From an uncultured Corynebacterium sp. (GTDB taxonomy: Bacteria > Actinomycetota > Actinomycetes > Mycobacteriales > Mycobacteriaceae): a stretch of 64,000 bases of DNA. The notes beneath the pieces are model-generated. The model had not been told where the DNA came from. It searched no databases and was given only the letters and a program-made list of their open reading frames with translations. Below are positions 16,681 to 24,398 of this stretch, piece by piece. The stretch's first letter is position 1. Each line of letters begins with the position of its first letter. The stretch lies in NCBI RefSeq assembly GCF_902489365.1, contig NZ_CABTZR010000002.1, forward strand, positions 13,607 to 77,606, written 5' to 3'. The translations under genes were made by a program, and so were the position numbers.

Positions 16681-16725
16681 ACGAAGAGCGCCACCGAGAG
16701 AGGGAATCTCGGTGGCGCTCTTCGT
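16681..16725. terminator. Bidirectional terminator-like 19-bp hairpin
   Basis: ACGAAGAGCGCCACCGAGA (16681-16699) and TCTCGGTGGCGCTCTTCGT (16707-16725) form a perfect 19-bp stem with a 7-base loop. It lies between convergent genes (CNNM pair on plus, 16772-17452 on minus), so it can serve both. There is no long T-run on either side. Confidence 0.75.
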
Positions 16726-16771
16726 AGGTAATCCTTGTGCGTTGGCAACAAGGAAGTCTGTAATGCGGCGA

Positions 16772-17452
16772 CTAGGCGGTCGTGGCGGCCTTCTTCTGGC
16801 GCTTGGCGCGCACACGGGCAACGACGGCGTCAATACGCGCGCGCTCCTCTAGGAAGGGCGGCGGGTTATGCCCACGCATGGTGCGCACGAAGGCGGGGTG
16901 CGCCTCAACGACGGTGTGACGCCAAGCCTGCACGGCGATGAGCGCGGACTCGCCGGCTCGCTTGTACAGGTTCGGCAAGGAGACCACATCGAGGTTGCGG
17001 GCCACGGCGTCGGTTTGCGCCAGCACGTACTCGACGAGCTCGCGCAGGTAGGCGGCCACCGCGGCGGTGCGGCCACGCAGGGTTTCTGCCAGCTCCGAGA
17101 CCACAACGGGCGGGCCGGAGATGGGCAGGCCCTCAGCCAATGCGCGGGCGGTAAGCTGCTTGGGCTCCTCGACATCATTGTCACCGGAGGAAGCAGCGGA
17201 GATGGTGCCGGACTTCAGCCCGGAGACCAGCGCGTGGCGCAAGCCGATGAGCTCGCCCACGCAGCGCCCGGAATCCACGCGGGCGTCCTCGACGATGTCC
17301 CCCAGCTCAGCCAAGCAGTCGAGGGAAAGTTCATCATCCCAGTCCTCGATGGCCTCGATGAGGTGCTCGATGTAGTCAACGACTTCGTCGCCGATGTTAT
17401 AGATTTCTTGGGTCAGCTCACGGTGGCGCAGCTCGGCTGCGATTTTGTGCAT
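16772..17452 (-). CDS. Hypothetical helical protein
   Basis: The 226-residue protein is soluble and predicted mostly helical, with no signal peptide or membrane segment. The N-terminal half is acidic (DEVVDYIEHLIEAIEDWDDE). A C-terminal basic tail (RVRAKRQKKAATT) follows. The ribosome-binding site AAAGGG is correctly placed before the ATG at 17452. I do not recognise the family. It stands alone between the convergent CNNM genes and fadD15, which lies upstream on the same strand after about 150 bases, so neighbours say little. Confidence 0.75.
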   Translation of the reverse strand: MHKIAAELRHRELTQEIYNIGDEVVDYIEHLIEAIEDWDDELSLDCLAELGDIVEDARVDSGRCVGELIGLRHALVSGLKSGTISAASSGDNDVEEPKQLTARALAEGLPISGPPVVVSELAETLRGRTAAVAAYLRELVEYVLAQTDAVARNLDVVSLPNLYKRAGESALIAVQAWRHTVVEAHPAFVRTMRGHNPPPFLEERARIDAVVARVRAKRQKKAATTA

Positions 17453-17610
17453 AGGCTACCCTTTCCGCGAGAACCTCTAGTTGAGGTTTAGAGTTTTTCT
17501 GACCCCGCTGACTCTATTAGAGATTCTCCCGTGGGTCTGCGCGACACTCCGAAGGAATTCACAGACTCCGTCCAGCGGCTGCATTCCGCCGGACCGTACC
17601 TGCGCCGACG

Positions 17611-19452
17611 TTACTTCTTGCCGGCGTAGAGGCGCTCGATATCCGCTGCGTAGCGCTGCGCCACGACATAGCGCTTCACCTTCATCGTGGGGGTGAGCTC
17701 GTTGCTTTCCTCGGTGAGGTCCTGGTCGAGGATGACGAACTTCTTGATGCCCTCGGCGTGGGAGACCGTAGCGTTGACCTGGTTGATGGCGTCCTGGATA
17801 TCCGCGCGCAGTGCCGGATCCGCTGCCACCTCACGCATGCCCTTGGTCGCAGAAATGTTGTGATCGGCCTTCCAGCGCTTGAGCGCATCCTCATCGAGTG
17901 TGAGCAAGACGCCGATGAACGGCTTGCCGTCGCCGACCACCATGGCCTGGGAAATCAGCGGGTGGGAGCGCAGGATATCTTCCATCGGCCCCGGCGAGAC
18001 GTTCTTACCGCCAGCGGTGACGATGAGGTCCTTCTTGCGGCCGGTGATAACGAGTTTGCCGTCCTCATCAATCTCACCCAGGTCACCGGTGTTGTACCAA
18101 CCGTCCTGCAGGGCGTTCTCGGTGGCCTCCTCGTTCTGCCAGTAGCCCTTGAAGACGATATCGCCCTTGATCATGATCTCGCCGTCGTCATTAATGCGCA
18201 GCGTCGTTCCACCGAGCGGCGGGCCGACGGTACCGATGGACTGGTCCACGAAGTCCACGGCGGCGGCCGCAGCGGTCTCCGTGAGCCCGTAGCCCTCATA
18301 GATGGTCACGCCGATGCCGCGGTACCAGTGCAACAGGTCCTGCGAGATGGCCGAGCCACCGGAGATACAGTACTTGACTTCGCCGCCCATGGCCTGACGA
18401 ATGGCGCCGTAGACCAGCTTGTCATAGGCCTTGCGCTTGGCCTTAAGAACTCGGTTGGGCCCCTCCGGGGTATCCAGTGCCTTCGAGTACTCGATGGCGA
18501 CCTTCTCTGCACGGTCGAAGATGGCGCCCTTGACTGCAGAAGAACCGTGGGCCTTGGCGGAAGCGCCGTTGCGAACCTTTTCAAAGACGCGCGGCACACC
18601 CAGGATCAGGTTCGGGCGGGAACGCGCGAACTCGATGGTGATGGTGCCAAAGTCGGACCAGTGATTCTGGGACGCACCACCGATGGTGACCGCGAGGGAC
18701 ACCGCACGGCTAAAGACGTGCGCTAGCGGCAAAAAGGTCAGAACGTGGGAGCCCGGCACGGCGATGGCACCGATTGGGTTGGTCAGCAGGCCGCGCGCTT
18801 CAGCGAGCCAGTTGCGGTGGGTCAACATGCAGCCCTTGGGCCGTCCGGTGGTGCCGGAGGTGTAGACCAGCGAGGCCACGTCATCGGTAGCTGTGGCCTC
18901 GATGCGCTGGTCGACAGTATCGTCACTGACATCACGGCCTTCAAACTTCAGGGTATCGATGGCGGAAGAGTTGATCTCTAGGATGCGGCGCAGCTGGGAA
19001 GGAGAGCCGTGCAACTGTGGGGTGCCATCCTCTTGCAGCTTCAGGTGCTTGACCAGCTCGGAGTGCTCGCGGGTTTCCGTAATGGCCAGGATGGCCCCGG
19101 AATCCTCGATGATCCACTGGACCTGGGACATGGACGAAGAGGGGTACACCGGAACGGAGATAGCACCGGCCGCCCAGATGGCGTAGTCCAATAGGGACCA
19201 CTCATAGCGGGTGGTAGAGATAAGCGCCACGCGGTCGCCCTGCTCCACGCCGAAAGCGATGAGGCCCTTGGCCACCGCGTAGACTTCCTCCACAAATTCC
19301 TTGGCGGTGACGTTGATCCACTCATAATTCGCGGGGCGGGTAAACAGCACGCCATGTGGGCGGGCGTGCGCCGTGGCCATCATGGCGGTAAGGCAGGTCT
19401 CCCCGTCTTTGATCTCGAACTCCACTTTCGTGTGCGCTTCATTCAAAGTCAC
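17611..19452 (-). CDS. fadD15: Long-chain fatty-acid CoA ligase FadD15-type
   Basis: This 613-residue AMP-forming ligase activates fatty acids to acyl-CoA via acyl-adenylate. The motifs are in order: phosphate-binding YTSGTTGRPKGCMLTH, YEGYGLTETAAAA, and GWYNTGDLGEIDEDGKLVIT followed by GRKKDLIVTAGGKNVSP. The start is GTG at 19452, preceded by AAAGGACACAACT, a good ribosome-binding site. A longer frame up to 19587 is open but has no family resemblance. C. glutamicum carries a fadD15 next to malQ in the same divergent arrangement. Confidence 0.92.
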   Translation of the reverse strand: MTLNEAHTKVEFEIKDGETCLTAMMATAHARPHGVLFTRPANYEWINVTAKEFVEEVYAVAKGLIAFGVEQGDRVALISTTRYEWSLLDYAIWAAGAISVPVYPSSSMSQVQWIIEDSGAILAITETREHSELVKHLKLQEDGTPQLHGSPSQLRRILEINSSAIDTLKFEGRDVSDDTVDQRIEATATDDVASLVYTSGTTGRPKGCMLTHRNWLAEARGLLTNPIGAIAVPGSHVLTFLPLAHVFSRAVSLAVTIGGASQNHWSDFGTITIEFARSRPNLILGVPRVFEKVRNGASAKAHGSSAVKGAIFDRAEKVAIEYSKALDTPEGPNRVLKAKRKAYDKLVYGAIRQAMGGEVKYCISGGSAISQDLLHWYRGIGVTIYEGYGLTETAAAAAVDFVDQSIGTVGPPLGGTTLRINDDGEIMIKGDIVFKGYWQNEEATENALQDGWYNTGDLGEIDEDGKLVITGRKKDLIVTAGGKNVSPGPMEDILRSHPLISQAMVVGDGKPFIGVLLTLDEDALKRWKADHNISATKGMREVAADPALRADIQDAINQVNATVSHAEGIKKFVILDQDLTEESNELTPTMKVKRYVVAQRYAADIERLYAGKK

Positions 19453-19527
19453 AGTTGTGTCCTTTCCCACAAAAATTAAATTCCAGCCCACTCTACCAAT
19501 CGGATTTCTCCCGCGCGCAGGGAGGGC

Positions 19528-21645
19528 GTGGCACAATTGGGGGATGTGACTACCCGTGATCTGCTTCAAGAACTTGCCCAACGCCACGGTGTGGCCTGCG
19601 AGTATACCGCCCAGAACGGACAGCCCGTCTACGTCAGCGATGAGACAATCACCTATACGCTGCGTGCACTCGGCGTCTCTATTTCAGACCGTCCGGACGA
19701 TGAGGAGCTGACCCAAGCCCTGTTCGAGGACTACCTCGAACGCGCCTCCCGCCCGCTGCCGCCCTGCGTGGTGGCCCGCGAAGGCGCCGAAAAGTCCTTT
19801 GCCGTCCACGTCCACGACGGCGACCCCGTCACCGTCACCATCGAGCTGGAAAACGGCGAGACGCGGCCGACCTACCAGGATCCGAACGACGCCCCGGCTG
19901 CCGACGTCGCCGGGACCATGTGGGGCGAGGCCAGCTTCCACGTTCCCGGGGACCTGCCCTTAGGTTTTCACAAGCTGCGCTTGTCCTCGCCCGGCATCGG
20001 CGAACACGAATGCCCGCTCATCGTCGTGCCGAATCACCTCAGCACGGCGGATCGCTACCTTGACCACCCCGCGGCGGGTGCCATGGCGCAGCTGTATTCG
20101 GTGCGCTCGGAAAAGTCCTGGGGCATGGGTGACTTCGGGGACCTCGCCGAGTTGGCGGAGACCTTGGCTCCCGATTATGACTTCCTCCTTATTAACCCAC
20201 TGCACGCGGGCGAGCCAATCCCGCCAGTGGAGGATTCGCCCTACCTGCCCACCACGCGGCGTTTCATCAACCCGATTTACATCCGCATCGAGGATATTCC
20301 GGAGCTGAAGCTGCTCAGCCCGGAGCTTCAGGAGGACGTCGCCGAGCTCGCCGCCGAGTTCCGCGAACGCAACCGGTCTGCCGAAGAGATCGACCGTGAT
20401 TCCATCTTCGAGGCCAAGCTGCAGGTGCTGCAGGAGCTCTTCAACCAGGAGATGACCCCGGAACGCCGCACCGCTTTTAGTGAATACCAGCGCCGCGAAG
20501 GCCGCGGGCTGCGCAACTTCGCGCTGTGGTGTGCAGAGACTGAGCTGGATCGCCACAGTGGCCGCCGCCACGCGCTGAGCCTCGATGTCAACGACTTGGC
20601 CGAGTTCTATTCCTGGCTGCAGTTCCTCTGCGATGAGCAGCTCGATGCCGCCCAGCGCCGCGCGCTCGACGCCGGCATGAGCATCGGCCTTATCACCGAT
20701 ATGGCCGTGGGCATCCACCCCGCTGGTGCCGATGCCGTCAACCTCTCCGAGTACCTGGCTCCCCAGTGCTCGGTGGGTGCTCCGCCGGATGACTATAACC
20801 AGCAGGGCCAGGACTGGTCGCAGCCGCCGTGGCACCCGGTCCGTCTGGCAGAGGCCGGCTACGAGCCGTGGCGCGATTTGCTGCGCACGATGCTGGGCAA
20901 CGCTGGCGGTCTGCGCGTCGACCACGTGCTGGGCTTGTTCCGCCTGTACTGGATCCCGCGCCACTCCACCCCGCTCAACGGCACCTACGTGACCTATGAC
21001 TGGGAAGCCATGCTCGGCATCCTCGCGCTCGAGGCCGAGCGCGCCGGCGCGGTCCTCGTCGGCGAAGACCTGGGCACCCTGGAGCCCTGGGTGCAAAATG
21101 CATTGCGCGATATGGGAGTACTCGGCACCACTATCATCTGGTTTGAACACGCCAACGAAGGCCCCACCCCGCGCCCGCAGGATCAATACCGCCACATGGC
21201 GATGTCCTCTGTAGGCACGCACGATCTGCCGCCAACGCTCGCCTTCCTGCGCGGCGACCACATCGCACTGCGCGCCCGCCTGGGCCTGTTGACCCGCCCG
21301 GTGACGGAGGAAGAGGCCGAGGACCGTGCATGGCAGGAGGAGGTCAAGGATAACCTGCAGGCCTATGGCATGTTGGAGAACCGCGAGAACGAAGAGGACG
21401 TGCTGGTTGCCCTGCACCGCTACATTGCGGGAACCCCCTCCGCACTGACGGTCACCAACGTGGTGGATATGGTCGGTGACGTGCGCGCGCAAAACCAACC
21501 GGGCACGACGAAGGACCAGTACCCCAACTGGTGCATCCCGCTGTGCAACACCGCCGGCGAGCCAGTCCTCCTGGAGGATCTTCCGAAGCAGGAGCTCTAC
21601 CAGCGCCTCGCCCAAGCCGCCAAGAGGCCAGGGGCCGAGCACTAA
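19528..21645 (+). CDS. malQ: 4-alpha-glucanotransferase (amylomaltase)
   Basis: MalQ transfers maltooligosaccharide segments between glucan chains and serves maltose use and glycogen turnover in the cytoplasm. The 705-residue protein is the long actinobacterial form with an N-terminal domain of about 160 residues before the GH77 barrel. Catalytic features visible are LITDMAVGIHPAGADAV, GGLRVDHVLGLFRLYW (nucleophile Asp), VGEDLGTLEPWV (acid/base Glu) and VGTHDLPPTLAF. The start is uncertain: GTG 19528 lies two bases after GGAGG, TTG 19537 is better spaced, and GTG 19546 is also in frame. It is divergent from fadD15 with a 75-base gap. Confidence 0.95.
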   Translation: MAQLGDVTTRDLLQELAQRHGVACEYTAQNGQPVYVSDETITYTLRALGVSISDRPDDEELTQALFEDYLERASRPLPPCVVAREGAEKSFAVHVHDGDPVTVTIELENGETRPTYQDPNDAPAADVAGTMWGEASFHVPGDLPLGFHKLRLSSPGIGEHECPLIVVPNHLSTADRYLDHPAAGAMAQLYSVRSEKSWGMGDFGDLAELAETLAPDYDFLLINPLHAGEPIPPVEDSPYLPTTRRFINPIYIRIEDIPELKLLSPELQEDVAELAAEFRERNRSAEEIDRDSIFEAKLQVLQELFNQEMTPERRTAFSEYQRREGRGLRNFALWCAETELDRHSGRRHALSLDVNDLAEFYSWLQFLCDEQLDAAQRRALDAGMSIGLITDMAVGIHPAGADAVNLSEYLAPQCSVGAPPDDYNQQGQDWSQPPWHPVRLAEAGYEPWRDLLRTMLGNAGGLRVDHVLGLFRLYWIPRHSTPLNGTYVTYDWEAMLGILALEAERAGAVLVGEDLGTLEPWVQNALRDMGVLGTTIIWFEHANEGPTPRPQDQYRHMAMSSVGTHDLPPTLAFLRGDHIALRARLGLLTRPVTEEEAEDRAWQEEVKDNLQAYGMLENRENEEDVLVALHRYIAGTPSALTVTNVVDMVGDVRAQNQPGTTKDQYPNWCIPLCNTAGEPVLLEDLPKQELYQRLAQAAKRPGAEH

Positions 21646-21652
21646 AGGAGTG

Positions 21653-21814
21653 CTACAGGACGACGCCCACCACAGCCACCACGACGATGAGCGCGATCAT
21701 CAGCCACAGGGTCACGCTCACTCGGGATTTAGGCAGTGCCCGCTTGCGGTGGACGTGTTCGGAGCGCTCAGGGTCCCAGAGGCCTTCGCGGTGATCATCG
21801 GGAGTCATGGTCAT
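21653..21814 (-). CDS. Small single-pass membrane protein
   Basis: This is a 53-codon frame, too short for most gene callers. It starts MTMTPDDHREGLWDPERSEH and has a basic VHRKRALPKSRVSV stretch and then one hydrophobic helix (TLWLMIALIVVVAVVGVVL) to the TAG stop. AGGA lies four bases before the ATG at 21814; an ATG at 21808 is also possible. Its first 20 bases overlap the end of the upstream small membrane gene, so both are probably expressed together. The topology (basic side before the helix) suggests N-in. Function is unknown. Confidence 0.65.
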   Translation of the reverse strand: MTMTPDDHREGLWDPERSEHVHRKRALPKSRVSVTLWLMIALIVVVAVVGVVL

Positions 21815-21959
21815 TTATCCTAGTCCGCCCCTCCACGAGTGTGTACACGCGGTCGATGGCCCACATCAACCCCCACCCCATCACGGTTGCGGCCGGCACT
21901 GCGGTGACGGCAAGCACCGCCATTTGCGCCCACACCGGCGCCTGCACGAGCCATTCCAT
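21795..21959 (-). CDS. Small membrane protein overlapping its neighbour
   Basis: This 54-residue protein starts MEWLVQAPVWAQMAVLAV and has one long hydrophobic stretch of about 30 residues (WAQMAVLAVTAVPAATVMGW and onward to MWAID) before a polar tail ending in INDHDSR. GAGGGC directly precedes the ATG at 21959. A frame extending to 21995 exists but would overlap the divergent esterase start. The stop lies inside the next small gene. I know no function; pairs of such tiny membrane genes next to malQ occur in corynebacteria. Confidence 0.6.
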   Translation of the reverse strand: MEWLVQAPVWAQMAVLAVTAVPAATVMGWGLMWAIDRVYTLVEGRTRINDHDSR

Positions 21960-21982
21960 GCCCTCAGGGTAGCCTGTTGTGC

Positions 21983-23254
21983 ATGAGCCGTGCACCTTTC
22001 ACCGTCACCTGCCCCGCGGGCACCATCACCGGCTACCTCGATGAGGACGTGGCCCATTTCCATTCCATCGAGTACTCCCATATCCCCGGGGATTTTGAGA
22101 ACCCTGAGCCCGCACCGCCACGTGACCAGGATGCGCGCACCCCGCACCCGGAGAAGATCGCGCTGACCATCACCACCCCCGCACCCGGCAGCCGCGCGAC
22201 GTTCCTGGCGCCGACGTTGGTCTACATCCACGGCGGCCGCTATGAGCACGGTTCCCACGAGGATCCCCGGGCAGAGGGCACGCCCACTGCGCAGGCGGGC
22301 ATTGTCCACGTGCAGCTAGGCTACCGCGTGGGGCTGCCGGGGCTAGCCCGTTTCCGCGATGACGAGCCTGACCGCTACCGCGCCATCGAGGACCTGCAGC
22401 TGGGCTTGGAATGGATCCAGAACAACATCGAGGCCTTCGGCGGCGATCCCACCAACGTCACCATCTTGGGCCAGTCCGCCGGAGCCAACGCCGTGCTGTG
22501 GCTGTGTCGGCGCGACCACTACCGCGGGGCGTTTCGGCGGGCGCTGGCTCTGTCCCCCGGCTTCCCGCGCGAGAGCTTCGAGGAACGCAGCGCCACGCTG
22601 CGTCAGGTAATGAAGAAGCCCATCACGCGTTCCTCGCTCGCGGCGATGAGCCAGGAGGAGCTCGCCGCCGGCTACGCCAAGTTCCGCAAGAAGTACAGTC
22701 TCGATATGGCGCTGGGCCCCGCCCCGCTGGAGTGTGGGCAGCTTGCCGACGTCCCCCTCATCCTCGCCAGCACCCGCGACGAGTTCTACAACATCCCAGC
22801 CACGCAGAAGGTCGACCGCTCCCCTTTCCGCGCCCTCATCCTGCGCTATGCGGCGCCGCGCTTCGGCTTCCCCCGCAACGGCTTCACGCCCTGGTATCAG
22901 GTGGCGCAGCACATGGACAAGGAGCGCCCGATGGGCCGGATGGTGGGTGATTCCATCATCCGCCGCTGGGCGGCAGAGGTAGCGGAGAAGGCGCCGGGTA
23001 AGACCTGGATGGTGGAATTTACTCGTTCTTCCGGCCCGGCGCTGCATTGCGAGGAGCTGCGCCCGCTCTTCGGCAGAACGCCTCTGGCCCAGTGGCTACA
23101 AGATTTTGTGCGCACAGGCGAGCCCGGATTCGAGGCCTACCGCCCGGAGCATGCTATCTGGGAATACAACCTGGATAACGGCGAGAACCGCGTGGCCTAC
23201 GCCAGCTTGGATTATATTTCGGCGGCCTTTGCCCAGGATGGCAGCCTGCTCTAG
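21983..23254 (+). CDS. Type B carboxylesterase
   Basis: This 423-residue alpha/beta hydrolase is of the carboxylesterase/para-nitrobenzyl esterase type. The oxyanion-hole region PTLVYIHGGRYEHGS is followed by the nucleophile elbow GQSAGANAVLW (Ser in GQSAG) and the typical IEDLQLGLEWIQNNIEAFGG just before it. The chain is shorter than the common 480-520 residues of the family. No signal peptide is seen, so it acts in the cytoplasm. The ATG at 21983 (MSRAPFTVTC) is preferred over one at 21977. The stop overlaps the convergent idi stop. Confidence 0.88.
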   Translation: MSRAPFTVTCPAGTITGYLDEDVAHFHSIEYSHIPGDFENPEPAPPRDQDARTPHPEKIALTITTPAPGSRATFLAPTLVYIHGGRYEHGSHEDPRAEGTPTAQAGIVHVQLGYRVGLPGLARFRDDEPDRYRAIEDLQLGLEWIQNNIEAFGGDPTNVTILGQSAGANAVLWLCRRDHYRGAFRRALALSPGFPRESFEERSATLRQVMKKPITRSSLAAMSQEELAAGYAKFRKKYSLDMALGPAPLECGQLADVPLILASTRDEFYNIPATQKVDRSPFRALILRYAAPRFGFPRNGFTPWYQVAQHMDKERPMGRMVGDSIIRRWAAEVAEKAPGKTWMVEFTRSSGPALHCEELRPLFGRTPLAQWLQDFVRTGEPGFEAYRPEHAIWEYNLDNGENRVAYASLDYISAAFAQDGSLL

Positions 23255-23775
23255 GCCATCAGGGCCGCGCGCAGCGGCTGGTGGGTCAGCTCCTCCACCA
23301 TCCACGGGCTAAAGGCGAACGGCGTGGCGTCGACGGCGGCGAGCACGTCGCGCACTGGCGCCCACGCGAAGGAGTCGACCTCCTCTGGGTTTGGCGTCGG
23401 ATCATCTTCGGTCTCGAAGAGGTAGACCGGGCAAATTTCATTCTCCACCACGCCGGAAGAATCCACGGCGCGGTAGGCAAAATCCGGAAGCACCAAGCGC
23501 GGCGTGCCGCTCAGGCCAAGTTCGAACTGGGCCCGGCGTATGACGGCGTCGGCAGTCGGCTCATCCGGGCCCGGGTGCCCGCAGAAGGAATTGGTCCACA
23601 CGCCGGGCCAGGTCAGCTTGGACAGGGCGCGGCGGGTCAGCAGCAGCTGGCCATCGCGCACCACCCAGGCGGAGAAAGCAAAGTGCAGCGGAGTATCCGC
23701 GGTGTGTATGGCGGCCTTGTCAGCGGTGCCGGCGGGTGTGCCCTCCGGCGAGGCTAGAACGACGAGTTCCGTCAT
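23251..23775 (-). CDS. idi: Isopentenyl-diphosphate isomerase type 1
   Basis: The enzyme interconverts isopentenyl and dimethylallyl diphosphate for isoprenoid synthesis. It has 174 residues with the Nudix-like fold. The active-site Cys is in TNSFCGHPGPDE, and the Glu-containing motif reads ENEICPVYLFETEDDP. FAFSAWVVRDGQLLLTRRA lies near the N-terminus. The ATG overlaps the stop of the upstream lipoprotein gene (ATGA), so both form one transcript. It converges with the esterase and overlaps it by four bases. Confidence 0.95.
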   Translation of the reverse strand: MTELVVLASPEGTPAGTADKAAIHTADTPLHFAFSAWVVRDGQLLLTRRALSKLTWPGVWTNSFCGHPGPDEPTADAVIRRAQFELGLSGTPRLVLPDFAYRAVDSSGVVENEICPVYLFETEDDPTPNPEEVDSFAWAPVRDVLAAVDATPFAFSPWMVEELTHQPLRAALMA

Positions 23776-24308
23776 AGATTGAGATCTCCTACAAAGCGCA
23801 CGTTGCCGATGCTAAAGCGCGCGTTCCACAAGTTTCCGGGGGCAACGTTATAGACATACTGAAGGTTGGTGGATGCACCGGCGCCCAGCGGGTGATCCAA
23901 GCCCGGCGCGGCCAGGTCCACGTTGACCTCCGGGTCATAAGGGACGGGATCCACGGTGGCCCAGCCGCCGTTGCCGTCGGCGCGCTCTAAGGTGGGTTCC
24001 GCGAGGGCGTCGGCAGGCAGGGGCAACTCGTTGAGGTTGTGAATCTTCACCGTCAGCACCGTTCCGCCGCCGCCGGAGTACAGCCCCTGGAGCTCGAACT
24101 CCACGTTGAGCCCCTCATCTTTGACGGGTGCCGCCAGGTTGGAGGTGACCTCATGGGTGTCGACATCCTTGGCCTCAAAGGTCGGCGGCTCCGAGCTAGA
24201 CACCACGATGTTGTCCTGCGGGCCCACGTCCGGCGGCTGGAGGATGCTGCAGCCTGACAAGGCAGCCAGACACAGCGGGGCGCACGCTAGGGGGAGGTAT
24301 TTCTTCAC
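23772..24308 (-). CDS. Putative lipoprotein
   Basis: The 178-residue protein has a signal peptide with lipobox LSGC (Cys at residue 20), so it should be anchored to the outer face of the cytoplasmic membrane. The mature part is a beta-rich domain of about 150 residues with a hydrophilic linker (QPPDVGPQDNIVVSSSEPP). I do not recognise a family. It is coupled to idi through a four-base overlap and diverges from the ABC exporter at 24399, with a 90-base promoter region between. Confidence 0.8.
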   Translation of the reverse strand: MKKYLPLACAPLCLAALSGCSILQPPDVGPQDNIVVSSSEPPTFEAKDVDTHEVTSNLAAPVKDEGLNVEFELQGLYSGGGGTVLTVKIHNLNELPLPADALAEPTLERADGNGGWATVDPVPYDPEVNVDLAAPGLDHPLGAGASTNLQYVYNVAPGNLWNARFSIGNVRFVGDLNL

Positions 24309-24398
24309 CGCGGATCCTTTTCCATCACGACTTCGGTTTCTCCCCTACCTTAGTCGACGGGTTGGATATTCCTATTAAGGGCGTAACATCGGCCGGCG

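Noticed and set aside
19960..21642. A 560-codon minus-strand frame inside malQ
   Set aside because: It is an antisense frame of a GC-rich gene. malQ on the plus strand has all catalytic motifs, and the antisense frame has no family resemblance.
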